From: Tropicimonas aquimaris
Lineage (GTDB): Bacteria; Pseudomonadota; Alphaproteobacteria; Rhodobacterales; Rhodobacteraceae
Length of the DNA stretch: 64,000 nucleotides
Direction of reading: 5' to 3'
Assembly: GCF_042676185.1 (NCBI RefSeq)
Contig: NZ_JBHTJT010000012.1
Location: 1-64,000 of the forward strand
Positions 50,436-60,211 of this stretch are shown here, piece after piece. The notes beneath the pieces were generated by a model, which saw nothing but the letters and a program-made list of their open reading frames with translations, had not been told where the DNA came from and ran no database searches. A program made the position numbers and the translations under genes. How positions within the stretch are numbered: the first letter of the stretch is position 1; each line of letters opens with the position of its first letter.

Positions 50436-52139
50436 CTATCCCGTCTCATTGCCGGCGACATCGCGGTCTGTGCGCCCCGCAAACTTCTCGCGGGCGGCTG
50501 CGATGGCTGCGTTCAAGGCGGCGCCAAGTTCGGGTTGCTCCCTGTAGACATTGTCTGATCCCACGTTTTCTATGACGCCGGTGCGTTCAAGCTGGCCGTG
50601 GAGTTCGTCGTTGACGCCTGTCAGCACCAGCGTCCCGCCCGCGCGGCCAATGTCCGAGGCGTAGCGTTTGAGCAGCCGGATGACCGTGCTTCCCAGATCG
50701 TCGACATCGCGCAAGATCAGGATCAATGTCGAACCCGTAGCCCCCGCCACTGAAGGAAGCTGCGCTTCGAGCGCCTGCGCCGAGGCGAAGAAGAGCGCGC
50801 CCCTCACGCGCAAGACGCGCAACTCGTCACGTCCCAGGACACGCGGAGCCGCCTTCTCGACCGGAAAGCCGCCATCGACCAGTTCGATTTCCCGCACTTC
50901 GACGCGGTTCGACATTCGCAAAATCTGCAGAAGGAACGACAGCGCCACACCGAGCAGGATCGCGAATTGCAGCGGCAGGAACAGCGTTGCGATGAAAGTC
51001 GTGAGCATCGCGGCTCGGGCCAGCAGCCCCGTCGACCAGACCATGCGGATAGTCTCGGGCTGGATGTTCTGGAAACCGACGACGAGCAGCAGGCCCCCGA
51101 GCCCGGCCATCGGCACCAGCTTGACCGTATCGACAAGCAGCAAGACGATCAGTATGACGAAAATCCCTGCGAAGATGTTCGACCATCTGGACCTTGCGCC
51201 CGCCTGATAGTTAACCGCCGTTCCGGACATGGATCCGCCGCATGGAATGGCGCCGAAAGCGCCTGCGGCAAGATTGGCCACGCCCTGTCCGACGAAGTCG
51301 CGCGACGTGTCGGGAAAGGTTCCGTCGGGATTGGGGTAGCTCTGCCCGACCCCGGCCCCCTGGATCAGCCCGATGATCGCAATGGCAAAGGCGGGAAGTG
51401 CGAGGACATGGATCTGGGCCATATCCGGCAGAATGGGGTGGGGAAGGCTCCGCGGAATGAATGCTATGTCGCCCACGACAACGGCAGTGAGGTCGCCGAG
51501 CATCCGCGTCAGCCCCAGAGCAAGGCCGGTCGTTCCTGCCAGTGCGATGATCAGTGCGAATTTCCGCGCGAACGTGCGTTGGAACAGCAGGATCAGCAGA
51601 ACGGTCGAGAGTCCGAGGAAGACTGTCTGAGGATCGAACTCACGCCAGTTGAGCGCGGTGTCGGCCAATCTCAGTACATGATTTGGCTGCGAGCTCGAGA
51701 AGCCGGTGATGTCGGACACCGAGCCGAACATGATCAGGAACGCGATCCCGGTGATGAAGCCTGTCATCACAGCATTGGACACGAAGCGGATAAGCCGACC
51801 GAAACGCAGCAGACCGAAGGCAAGCTGGAACGCTCCGACAAACAGCACCAGTGTCACCAACGCCGCGATCCTGGCATCGGCATCGAACGGTTGAAGCGCC
51901 TCGCCCGCGGCCACTGACAATGCGCCCGTGGTCGACACGTTCATGAAGATGGAACTGGTGAAGACTGCACCTACCGGCATCGCTATCATCAGCGCATAGA
52001 GGCCGGCCACCGGGTTGACCGTTGCCAGCACGGCGTTCGCCATGCCTTGCGGAACGTTGACGATCGCAAAGGTTGCGCCGGCGACGAGGTCTGACACGAG
52101 GTTCCCCGGTTCGAGCTTCAAGCCGGCTGGCAACTTCAT
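50436..52139 (-). CDS. SulP-family anion transporter with STAS domain
   Basis: About 567 residues from the ATG at 52139 (GAGGAG upstream). The first 400 residues hold the SulP membrane domain: FAIVNVPQGMANAVLATVNPVAGLYALMIA, GIAFLIMFGSVSDI, and GAIPCGGSMSGTAVNYQAGARSRWSN. The C-terminal STAS domain (about 440-555) includes LRVRGALFFASAQALE. SulP proteins move sulfate, bicarbonate or carboxylates. Lying between two alkylsulfatase genes it may handle released sulfate. Confidence 0.92.
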   Translation of the reverse strand: MKLPAGLKLEPGNLVSDLVAGATFAIVNVPQGMANAVLATVNPVAGLYALMIAMPVGAVFTSSIFMNVSTTGALSVAAGEALQPFDADARIAALVTLVLFVGAFQLAFGLLRFGRLIRFVSNAVMTGFITGIAFLIMFGSVSDITGFSSSQPNHVLRLADTALNWREFDPQTVFLGLSTVLLILLFQRTFARKFALIIALAGTTGLALGLTRMLGDLTAVVVGDIAFIPRSLPHPILPDMAQIHVLALPAFAIAIIGLIQGAGVGQSYPNPDGTFPDTSRDFVGQGVANLAAGAFGAIPCGGSMSGTAVNYQAGARSRWSNIFAGIFVILIVLLLVDTVKLVPMAGLGGLLLVVGFQNIQPETIRMVWSTGLLARAAMLTTFIATLFLPLQFAILLGVALSFLLQILRMSNRVEVREIELVDGGFPVEKAAPRVLGRDELRVLRVRGALFFASAQALEAQLPSVAGATGSTLILILRDVDDLGSTVIRLLKRYASDIGRAGGTLVLTGVNDELHGQLERTGVIENVGSDNVYREQPELGAALNAAIAAAREKFAGRTDRDVAGNETG

Positions 52140-52215
52140 GCTCGTGCTCCTCTTTCCTCCCCAAACGAGAGTGCCGGGCCGCACTGCCAATGTGCCCTCT
52201 CCGCCATCACACAGG

Positions 52216-54228
52216 TCACTCCGGGACGACCTGCTTCATCTCCTCGGTATCGAAGGGATCGTGATCGGTGGCCGCGGGCGCCTCCTGGCGCGTGCCCGGG
52301 AAGATCTCGAAGTCCGGCGTGAAATCCACCATCATGGTGGCGAGCCTCTGCAGGATTGTCGGATCCCCTTCCACCAGCGCGGTTCCGTCGGCGATTTGTT
52401 CCGCTAAGCTCCTGGCGCCGGTCAGGGTCTGGTTGAGCGCCGCGCGGTCGATCGTCAGGACAAGATCCGGATTGGACGCCTGGATCCCCTTGATGTTGGT
52501 GAGGGTTGCATTTTCGAGCTCGACGATGAACTCTTCGCCGTTGTCCGGAGTGCGCAGGTTCATCGTGAAGCGTTGGCCAGCAGCCTTCGCACTGTCGAGA
52601 CGGATTCCGAGGAAGTTCAGAAACAGTTCCGTCGACATGGCCTGCATCACATCGGGGCTCGATGTAGTGGGGATCATGCCGGCGGGAATTCCCGAGCGAA
52701 GTTCCAGCGCCCCGGCGAGGAAGCAGTTGCGCAGTCCGGGGTTTTCCTGCTGGTAGCCGATCTGTTCCAAGGCGTCCGCCATCAGATCCCGACCCGTCTG
52801 GTTGCCCGGCTCCGCGAGCACGAGCTTGTTGAGGATCTCGACCGCCATCTTGTAGTCACCGGCCTCGTATAGCCTCGCCGCCTCCGCGATGATGGCTTCA
52901 CCGCCGCCCATCATGCGGACATAGACCGGCGCGGACTCCTCCGGCGAGGGCGGGATGAGCGTCGCGGGGTTGCAGTCCCAGTATCCGAGATAGCGCTGGA
53001 TTACCCCCCGCGCGTTGTGCTCCGGCGAACCGTGGTAGCCGCGCACATGCCAGTGCTTCCGAAGCTCCTCGGGCACCTTGTAGACGTTGTGGATCTGGTT
53101 GATCGTCACGCCGTTGTTGGCATGGTGCAGAACCTGGTTGTGCATGTTGGCATAGATATCCCGCTGGGCCCGCAGCACCTCCTGGATGCGGGCGTTGCCC
53201 CAGCGGGGCCAATGATGCGCGGCGAACATCACCTCCGCCTCCTGACCGAAGCGATAGAGCGCCTCGGCGATATATTTCGACCAGTTGAGCGCATCGCGCA
53301 CAGGTGCACCGCGGAGCGTGTAGATGTTGTGCAGGCAATGGGTGACGTTCTCGGCCATCCAAAGTGCCTTCATCCCGGGGATGTAGGTATTCATTTCCGA
53401 TGGCGCCTCGGTGTCGGGCGTGTTCTGGAAGATCATCCGCACCCCGTCGACCTCGAACTCCTCGAAGGCCTCCCGGACGACCCGTGTCGGCGCGATCAGC
53501 GTCACGGCGCCGCGCGACGTTCCCTGGCCGAGGCCTTGAGTGACGAAGCCGTAAGGATCGATCGGAAGCATGATGCCATACTGGTAGAACGCGCGTCGGT
53601 TCATGGCGTTGCCGGCATAGACGTTCTCGGCCACGGTGTTGTCCATGAAGCCCACGGGCGCGATGATCTCGACCTTTCCGGCGAGCACCTCTTCCTCCGT
53701 AACCACGCCCTTGATACCGCCCCAGTGATCGACGTGGTTGTGGGAATAGACGACCGCAGTGATTGGCAGGTCGCCACCCACATGCTCGCGGAAGAGCTCA
53801 AGGCCGGCGCGGGCCGTCTCGGCCGAGATCAGGACGTCGAAGACGATCCAGCCGGTCTTTCCGCGCACGAAGGTCATCTGCGACAGATCGAAACCGCGGA
53901 TCTGGTAGATACCCGGGATAACCTCGAAGAGCCCATATTCCTGGTTCAGCTTGGCCTGTCGCAGCAGCGACGGGTGAATGCTGTCATAGCTGTCGGCGGC
54001 GTCGATGAAATCGAACTTGCCCATGTTCCAGGCATCGTGACCGCCATCTGCGGGGATCCGTTTTTCTTACATCCGGGCGATCAGGCCACGCGCGCTTTCC
54101 TCGAAATCGCGTGTGTCGTCAAAGGGAAGATCCGCGCTCGCCGTCCTCAGAATGGACCGCGATTGCTCGGTGGGCATCTTGCCCTTGGGATGGAAATGGA
54201 GGTGCCCGATGTCGGAGGAATCTGTCAT
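52216..54228 (-). pseudogene. Second alkylsulfatase-type gene, interrupted by an in-frame TAA
   Basis: The 602 residues from 54024 to 52216 are a full-strength paralogue of the 47297 gene, with metal motif SHNHVDH and the same landmarks (AGNAMNRR, RGYHGSPEHNARGV, SCP2-like C-terminus). The missing N-terminal part is directly upstream in the same frame (54228 to 54070: LHFHPKGKMPTEQSRSIL, DLPFDDTRDFEESARGLIAR). The only break is a TAA at 54067-54069, where the paralogue has Pro in AEMPDMQI. One nonsense codon therefore splits an otherwise intact gene; either a pseudogene, a sequencing error, or restart at 54024. The upstream part can extend to an ATG at 54327. No twin-arginine signal is visible. 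Confidence 0.85.
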
Positions 54229-54604
54229 TGAAGCAACCCCGCTGTTGGCTGATGCCTGGAAATGTCTCGCCACGACTGGCCCCGAGCGGGACGCTGCAGC
54301 GATGACCGCTTGGGAACACAACGCCATAATAACGGCGCGTTTTTGCAAGATTGCAACAATTGTGGCAATCGTGAAGAATTCCGGATTGCCCGTTCGGCGG
54401 ATCCGCAGACTGATACTTGACCACACTTGTTCCGGGAATGCCCACCCGCAGCGACAGGTCGAGAAGCGACCGGGTCCGTCCAGCCGCTGCCAATGCGAGG
54501 CGCAAACCGTCCCGTCTGTGCCTGCGGAAATCCATGCCTGCTGCGAATGAGTTCCCGCACGGTGACAAGCGGCGAGCGGGCAGGTTCGTCGATGATCCGC
54601 CCCG
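54229..54604. other. Stretch of about 375 bp between the dehydrogenase operon and the sulfatase pseudogene
   Basis: No separate gene is supported. It holds the promoter region for the sulfatase gene and a possible N-terminal extension from 54327, plus the end of the 2-oxoacid dehydrogenase operon. No clear terminator is seen. Confidence 0.4.
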
Positions 54605-55786
54605 TCAGGCAAAGAGCAGGGCGGGGGTCTCCAGAAGCGTCTTGAGTCGCGCCACGAAACGTGCCGCGTTCCAGCCGTCCACGATCCGGTGATCCAAGCT
54701 CGCCGAGAGGTTCATCATCTCCCGCGGCACGAAGTTCCGGCCGTCCCAATGCGGGCGAACCTGCTTTCGGTTTACGCCGAGGATGGCCACCTCGGGGTAA
54801 TTGACGATCGGCGTCGTGGCGAGGGCGCCGAGCGGCCCGAGCGATGTGATTGTGATCGTACTGCCGGAGAGATCCTCGCGCGGCAGCGAGCCGTCACGTG
54901 CCGCATCGGCCAACCGGGTGATGCCGGCGGCGATCTCCCAGACCGTCTGCGCCTCGGCATGGCGCAGGACCGGGACGAGCAGCCCACGTTCGGTCTGGGT
55001 TGCGATGCCGACATGCACGGCGTCGTGCCGGTGCAGCACGCCCGCCTCGTCGTTGTAGCGCGCGTTGACTTCCGGCGCTTCCGACCGCGCCACGATCATG
55101 CCGCGGATCAGGAAGGGCAGCAGGGTGAGCCGCGGTTGCGTTTCGGACCGGTCGGCGTTCATCTGGCCGCGCAGCCGCTCCAGCTCGGTCACGTCGACTT
55201 CCTCGACGATGGTGATCTGGGGAATCCGTTCATGGGCGCGGACCATCTGCTCGGCGATCTGCCGGCGCAGGCCGATGACCCTGGTTTCCGTAACGCCATC
55301 GCGCGCGGGCGCCTTGCGGGGCGTGCCGGCCAGGCGTCGGTCGAGGTCGGCATGGGTGACGCGGCCCTCGGGCCCGGTTCCCTCTACCTCCGAGAGATCC
55401 AGCCCGAGGTTTCTCGCGCGCTGCCGCACGGCCGGGGCAGCGAGGGAGTGTTCGATTTGCCTGGGGCTTCTGGCGGGCGGCGGGGTGGGGCTGGGGGCCG
55501 CTTCGGTTGGCTCGGCTGAGGTCTCGGGCGCGTCCTCACCGTCCTCTGCAACGTTGAGCCGCACCAGCGGCGCTCCGATGGCGAGCCTGTCGCCCGGTTC
55601 GCCGGCCCGCCAGACGAGCTGGCCCGAGGCGCTCGCGGGGATCTCGACCGCCGCCTTGTCGGTCAGAACCACGCCGAGCGGCTCGTCCTCGCGCACCCAT
55701 TCGCCGACCTCGACCATCCATTCCGAGATTTCGGCCTCCGCGATGCCCTCGCCGATGTCCGGCAGCTTGATGGTGATCTCCGGCAT
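54605..55786 (-). CDS. bkdB: Dihydrolipoamide acyltransferase E2 of the branched-chain 2-oxoacid dehydrogenase complex
   Basis: 393 residues from the ATG at 55786 (MPEITIKLPDIGEGIAEAEI). Lipoyl domain 1-80 with the lipoyl-Lys in LTDKAAVEIPAS; a Pro/Ala linker (about 95-125); the peripheral subunit-binding domain (AAPAVRQRARNLGLDLSEVE); and the catalytic core, ending in NLSASLDHRIVDGWNAARF with the acyltransferase His and Asp. One lipoyl domain and the DIGEGIAE start fit the branched-chain type. It starts one base after the E1beta stop. Confidence 0.93.
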   Translation of the reverse strand: MPEITIKLPDIGEGIAEAEISEWMVEVGEWVREDEPLGVVLTDKAAVEIPASASGQLVWRAGEPGDRLAIGAPLVRLNVAEDGEDAPETSAEPTEAAPSPTPPPARSPRQIEHSLAAPAVRQRARNLGLDLSEVEGTGPEGRVTHADLDRRLAGTPRKAPARDGVTETRVIGLRRQIAEQMVRAHERIPQITIVEEVDVTELERLRGQMNADRSETQPRLTLLPFLIRGMIVARSEAPEVNARYNDEAGVLHRHDAVHVGIATQTERGLLVPVLRHAEAQTVWEIAAGITRLADAARDGSLPREDLSGSTITITSLGPLGALATTPIVNYPEVAILGVNRKQVRPHWDGRNFVPREMMNLSASLDHRIVDGWNAARFVARLKTLLETPALLFA

Positions 55787-55787
55787 C

Positions 55788-56807
55788 TCAGGCCTCCATC
55801 GCTTCGCGCAGCGCCCGGCCGACGCGTTCCGGTCCGGGGAAGTAGAACCATTCCTGCGCATGGGGGTAGGGCACGTCCCAGCCCGCGACGCGGCCGACCG
55901 GCGCTTCGAGGTGGTAGAAGCAGGTCTCCTGCACCCGCGCGGCCAGTTCCGCGCCAAAGCCGCTGGTCAGGGTCGCTTCGTGGGCAACGACGCAGCGTCC
56001 GGTCTTGCGTACCGAGGCCTCGATCGTCTCGAGGTCGAGCGGGATCAGGCTGCGCAGATCGATGACCTCGGCATCGATCCCCTGTTCCTCCACCGCCGCC
56101 AGCGCGACGTGAACCATCGTGCCGTAGGTCAGGATCGTCAGGTCGCCCCCCTCGCGCCGGATCGCCGCACGCCCGAGCGGGACGTGGTAGTGCCCCTCGG
56201 GCACCTCGCCCAGCGGATGCCCCTGCCACGAGGTCGTCTCCCGCTCGTGGTGCCCGTCGAAGGGACCATGATAGAGCCGTTTGGGCTCCAGGAAGATCAC
56301 CGGGTCCGGGTCCTCGATGGCGGCAATGAGCATCCCCTTGGCATCCTGCGGGTTAGAGGGGATCACCGTCTTGAGGCCCGACACATGGGTGAACAGGGCC
56401 TCCGGGCTCTGACTGTGGGTCTCTCCGCCGAAGATGCCGCCGCCGGTCGGCATCCGGATCACCAGCGGGCAGGTGAAATCGCCATTGGAGCGGTAGCGGA
56501 TGCGGCTCGCCTCCTGGGTGATCTGGTCATAGGCGGGATACATGTAATCGGCGAACTGGATCTCGACGCAGGGGCGCAGCCCGTAGGCCGCCATGCCGAT
56601 CGCCGCGCCGACAATGCCGCTCTCGCTGATCGGCGTATCGAAACAGCGCAGCTTGCCGTGTTTCTGCTGCAACCCCTGCGTGCAGCGGAAGACCCCGCCG
56701 AAGTAGCCGACATCCTCGCCAAAGACGATCACGCGCGGGTCGCGGGTCATCATCACATCGAGCGCGTCGCGCACCGCCTCGACTATCGACATCTGCCTCA
56801 CAGCCAT
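55788..56807 (-). CDS. bkdA2: Branched-chain 2-oxoacid dehydrogenase E1 beta subunit
   Basis: 339 residues from the ATG at 56807, overlapping the end of E1alpha by 10 bp. Conserved landmarks are VFGEDVGYFGGVFRCTQGL, DTPISESGIVGAAIGMAAYG, MPTGGGIFGGETHSQSPEAL and HEATLTSGFGAELAA, as in human/Pseudomonas BCKDH E1beta. With E1alpha it decarboxylates the 2-oxo acids of Val, Leu and Ile using thiamine diphosphate. Confidence 0.93.
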   Translation of the reverse strand: MAVRQMSIVEAVRDALDVMMTRDPRVIVFGEDVGYFGGVFRCTQGLQQKHGKLRCFDTPISESGIVGAAIGMAAYGLRPCVEIQFADYMYPAYDQITQEASRIRYRSNGDFTCPLVIRMPTGGGIFGGETHSQSPEALFTHVSGLKTVIPSNPQDAKGMLIAAIEDPDPVIFLEPKRLYHGPFDGHHERETTSWQGHPLGEVPEGHYHVPLGRAAIRREGGDLTILTYGTMVHVALAAVEEQGIDAEVIDLRSLIPLDLETIEASVRKTGRCVVAHEATLTSGFGAELAARVQETCFYHLEAPVGRVAGWDVPYPHAQEWFYFPGPERVGRALREAMEA

Positions 56808-58036
56808 TTCTCGGCCGCCTCCTTCTGGCGCCTCAGGTGCAGGGGCATTTCCTCGTACAGGCCGTCGAAGATGCTGCGCCGGCGTGGGGCGCCGCCACCA
56901 AGCAGCGTGCCGTTCTTCTCCGCGGCCTTCTGGGCGGCGACCACAAGATCGTGGATCTCCGAAATCGCCTGGGCGTGCCGCTCCTCCGACCACAGCCCGC
57001 GCCGGATCAGGTGCAGCTTGAGCCGCTCGATGGGGTCGCCAAGGGGCCAGGCATCGGACTCCTTCTTCGGACGATAGGCTTCTGGGTTGTCGGACGTCGA
57101 ATGCCCGCCGGCGCGATAGGTGACATGCTCCAGAACCGTCGGGCCGAGCCCCTGCCGCGCCCGTTCCACCGCCCATTTCGCCACCGCGTGCACGGCGAGG
57201 AAGTCGTTCCCGTCCACCCGCAGCGCGGCGATCCCGAAGCCGAGCGCGCGGGCGGCCAGCGTGCCGGATTCGCCCTTGGCGATGCCTTGGAAGGTCGAGA
57301 TCGCCCACTGGTTGTTGACGATATTGAGGATCACCGGGGGCTTGTAGGTCGAGGCAAAGACCATCGCGGAGTGGAAATCGGATTCCGCCGTGGAGCCGTC
57401 GCCGATCCAGCCCGCCGCGATGCGGTCCGATCCGTCGATCGCTGCCGCCATCGCCCAGCCCACGGCCTGCACGAACTGCGTCCCGAGATTCCCCGACACG
57501 GTGAAGAAGCCGTAGTCCTTGGCCGAGTAGAGCACCGGTAACTGCCGTCCGGCCAGCGGATCCTTCTGGTTCGAGAAGATCTGGTTCATCATCGTCTCGA
57601 GCGGATAGTCCTGGGCAACCAGAAGCCCGGCGTTGCGATAGGTCGGGAAGTTCATATCGCCCTTGCCGAGCGCCCGCTGAAAGGCGATGGCCACCGATTC
57701 CTCGCCCAGCTGCGGCACGTAGAACGAGGTCTTGCCCTGCCGCTGCGCCGCGATCATGCGGGCGTCGAGCGTGCGCAGTATCATCATCTGCCGAAGGCCG
57801 GCCAGCAGTTCCTCGTCCGACAGCATGGTGGCCCAGGGGCCGACCGCTTCGCCATCCCGCCGCAGGATCCGGATGATCGAGAAGGCGTGGTTGCGGAGCA
57901 GGCGCGGCGCGACGTCGAGCGGTGGCAGGGTGACGGCGCCGGCCTCCGGGATCTTGACGTCGGAATAATCGGGCACGTCGCCGGGCCGGAATTGCGGCTC
58001 CGGAACGGTCATGCGCGGCTTGGGCGTGTCCTGCAT
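56798..58036 (-). CDS. bkdA1: Branched-chain 2-oxoacid dehydrogenase E1 alpha subunit
   Basis: 412 residues. The thiamine diphosphate motif GDGSTAESDFHSAMVFAS...NIVNNQWAIS, the preceding RTLDARMIAAQRQGKTSFYV and the phosphorylation-loop-like YRAGGHSTSDNPEAYR are typical of BCKDH E1alpha. First gene of the operon E1alpha-E1beta-E2; no lipoamide dehydrogenase (E3) follows. The 139-bp gap to the divergent Lrp gene holds its promoter. Confidence 0.93.
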   Translation of the reverse strand: MQDTPKPRMTVPEPQFRPGDVPDYSDVKIPEAGAVTLPPLDVAPRLLRNHAFSIIRILRRDGEAVGPWATMLSDEELLAGLRQMMILRTLDARMIAAQRQGKTSFYVPQLGEESVAIAFQRALGKGDMNFPTYRNAGLLVAQDYPLETMMNQIFSNQKDPLAGRQLPVLYSAKDYGFFTVSGNLGTQFVQAVGWAMAAAIDGSDRIAAGWIGDGSTAESDFHSAMVFASTYKPPVILNIVNNQWAISTFQGIAKGESGTLAARALGFGIAALRVDGNDFLAVHAVAKWAVERARQGLGPTVLEHVTYRAGGHSTSDNPEAYRPKKESDAWPLGDPIERLKLHLIRRGLWSEERHAQAISEIHDLVVAAQKAAEKNGTLLGGGAPRRRSIFDGLYEEMPLHLRRQKEAAEKWL

Positions 58037-58175
58037 TTGGTGTCTGGCGCTCCATGGATGTCCTTACCGCCAATCTACCCGAGACTGGAAAGCGGGTTTC
58101 GCCAAATGCACTTCTATACTTCTCAATTTGTGGCCATAAACGCTGCAAAATGTTCGTTCTGAAGAGGATTTCACC

Positions 58176-58634
58176 ATGGACAAGATCGATCGACGAATCC
58201 TCGAGATTCTTCAGAAGGACGCGAGGATCTCCATCGTCGAACTGGCCGAGCGCGTGGGGCTCTCGGCGACGCCTTGCCGGAACCGCGTCGCCAAGCTGGA
58301 GCAGACGGGGGTGATCGCACGCTACGGGGCGGTGGTCTCGCCGGAGAAGGCCGGCTACCCGATCACCGCCTTCGTTTCGGTGGAACTGGAGCGGCAGGAG
58401 GCGCAGAGCCTTGCGCTGTTCGAGCGGCGCGTGGCGGAGTTCGAGGAAGTGGTGCAGGGATTCCTGATGACCGGCAGCCAGGATTTCCTGCTGCGGGTGG
58501 TGGTGGAAGACTTGCCGGCCTTCGAGCGGTTCCTGCAGGATAAACTCACAACTGTGCCGGGCATCCGTTCGGTGCGGTCACGGTTCGCCTTGCGGCAGTT
58601 CGTCTGGCGCAGCCGCCTGCCGGCCGCCGACTAA
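58176..58634 (+). CDS. bkdR: Lrp/AsnC-family regulator, probably of the bkd operon
   Basis: 152 residues. N-terminal HTH (RRILEILQKDARISIVELAE, then VGLSATPCRNRVAKLEQTG), C-terminal RAM domain (PITAFVSVELER, then TGSQDFLLRVVVEDLPAF, and TTVPGIRSVRSRFAL). Divergent from the branched-chain dehydrogenase operon, the same arrangement as BkdR in Pseudomonas, where branched-chain amino acids act as effectors. The role is inferred from context. Confidence 0.9.
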   Translation: MDKIDRRILEILQKDARISIVELAERVGLSATPCRNRVAKLEQTGVIARYGAVVSPEKAGYPITAFVSVELERQEAQSLALFERRVAEFEEVVQGFLMTGSQDFLLRVVVEDLPAFERFLQDKLTTVPGIRSVRSRFALRQFVWRSRLPAAD

Positions 58635-59446
58635 GCCGGATCGGCCACCAGAATCTGCACACCGGCTTCGGTGAAGGCGGCCTTCAACTCTCCTTCAGGC
58701 GCGAGGTCGACGACGAGGGAGGACAGCGCCTTCGGCCCACCGACATGGGCAAAGCCCTTGCGACCGAATTTCGAGGAGTCGACCAGCAGATGCCGGTGCA
58801 CTGCGCGTTGCAGCATCGCCCGCTTGACCGCCGCAAAGCCGCGCACGGTTTCCGACGGACCTTCGGCGGAGAGCGCGGAGGCGCCGATCATGCAGCGGTC
58901 GACGTTGAAACGGTCAAGGAACTCCACGGTCTCCGGACCGACGAGGGCCGATTCCGCCGGCAGATAGGCGCCGGGGGCGAGCAGCACCTCGGCGGCGCCG
59001 TGGCCGATGGTCATCGCCACCGGGATCGAATTGGTGATCACCGTGCACCGCGTGTCGAGAAAGGCCAGTGCCCGGGCCAGTTGCAGCGTGGTCGAGCCGG
59101 AGTCGATCATCACGGTCTCGCCATCCTGTATCAGTGCTGCGGCGCGCCGCCCGATCCGCTCCCGCTCCTCGATCCGGGCGACCGAGCGTTCGTCGAGGTT
59201 TGGATAATGACCCTGCGGCGGAGCCGAGGCGCCGCCGTGAGCGCGAGATACCAGCCCGTCGCCGGCCAGCGCGTCGAAATCGCGGCGGACCGTTTCGGTC
59301 GAGACATTGAAGCGCTGGGCCAGTTCGCTGATGCGCACATGGGGTCTCAGCTTCAGTTCCAGCAGGATCTGCTTCTGTCGCTCCGCCTTCCTTAGGCGGT
59401 CACGGCTCCCGCGTGCGGTCTCCTGATAGGTCTCGATTTCCTGCAT
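58631..59446 (-). CDS. DeoR-family transcriptional regulator
   Basis: About 271 residues from the ATG at 59446. N-terminal HTH (RKAERQKQILLELKLRPHVR, then ISELAQRFNVSTETVRRDFD) and a DeoR sensor domain with IDSGSTTLQLARAL, VITNSIPVAMTI and VDSSKFGRKGFAHVG, the sugar-phosphate-binding type. Its 3' end overlaps that of the Lrp gene. No sugar operon is adjacent, so its targets are unknown. Confidence 0.92.
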   Translation of the reverse strand: MQEIETYQETARGSRDRLRKAERQKQILLELKLRPHVRISELAQRFNVSTETVRRDFDALAGDGLVSRAHGGASAPPQGHYPNLDERSVARIEERERIGRRAAALIQDGETVMIDSGSTTLQLARALAFLDTRCTVITNSIPVAMTIGHGAAEVLLAPGAYLPAESALVGPETVEFLDRFNVDRCMIGASALSAEGPSETVRGFAAVKRAMLQRAVHRHLLVDSSKFGRKGFAHVGGPKALSSLVVDLAPEGELKAAFTEAGVQILVADPA

Positions 59447-59727
59447 TTTTCCCGCCGTGTCGCACCCGTGAGCAAGAATTGTGGTATTTCCGAAGTCATG
59501 CAATGTTTTTTGTTGCAAAGACCACCTTTGTGGCGCGAGTATTCGCAAAACGCAAAGAACCATCCAAGAGCAGGCCACCTGAAGACGATCGGTGATCCGA
59601 ACGCGCGATCATTGAGCCGGAAGTCAAAAGCCGTAGGATCGGTGTGAGCGAGATTTGCGCGTCGTTCGGAGAGGGTGATCTGCGCTGATGGCACGGAATG
59701 TATAATCGCACGTGAGGAGGACGTGAC

Positions 59728-60189
59728 TTGCCGAGGGACCAGGTCGATCAGATTGCCGCGCTGCCGCTGCATCGTGACCGTAACGGCAAGCTCCGCGTTC
59801 TCATGGTGACTTCGCGCGATACGGGCCGGTGGGTTATGCCCAAGGGCTGGCTGATGGATGACAAGATGCCCTGGCATGCCGCCGAGATCGAGGCGCTGGA
59901 AGAGGCGGGCGCGGTAGGGTTCGTCTCGGAGCAGCCGATCGGGCTTTACCACTACGACAAACGGGTGGGGCAAGGTGGGGTGGTGCCGTGCCGGGTCACG
60001 CTCTACCCGATGATGGTCGAGAAGCTTAAGCGCCGCTGGAAGGAGCGCAATCAACGCAAGCGGCACTGGTTCTCGCCCCGCAAGGCAGCGAAGCTGGTCG
60101 ACGAGAAAGAGCTCTCCGCCCTCCTGAAGGACCTGCCGAAGCAGTTCGACGATCTCGATCTGGATGAAGGCTTCCGAAACGCCTCCTGA
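59728..60189 (+). CDS. NUDIX hydrolase
   Basis: 153 residues from a TTG at 59728; GAGGAGG lies eight bases upstream and no ATG or GTG fits better. The NUDIX segment is WVMPKGWLMDDKMPWHAAEI then EALEEAGAVG: the metal-binding EE pair is kept, but the first Glu and the Arg of the classic box are Lys and Ile. This is usual in the alphaproteobacterial diphosphoinositol-phosphatase-like group. Substrate unknown; probably a house-cleaning pyrophosphatase. Confidence 0.9.
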   Translation: MPRDQVDQIAALPLHRDRNGKLRVLMVTSRDTGRWVMPKGWLMDDKMPWHAAEIEALEEAGAVGFVSEQPIGLYHYDKRVGQGGVVPCRVTLYPMMVEKLKRRWKERNQRKRHWFSPRKAAKLVDEKELSALLKDLPKQFDDLDLDEGFRNAS

Positions 60190-60211
60190 AGGTGTTCTGA
60201 CCTCGCGAGGG

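Noticed and set aside
59728..60189. NUDIX protein lacking two residues of the classic box
   Set aside because: The same substitutions are normal in the alphaproteobacterial group to which this protein belongs, so it is not an anomaly.
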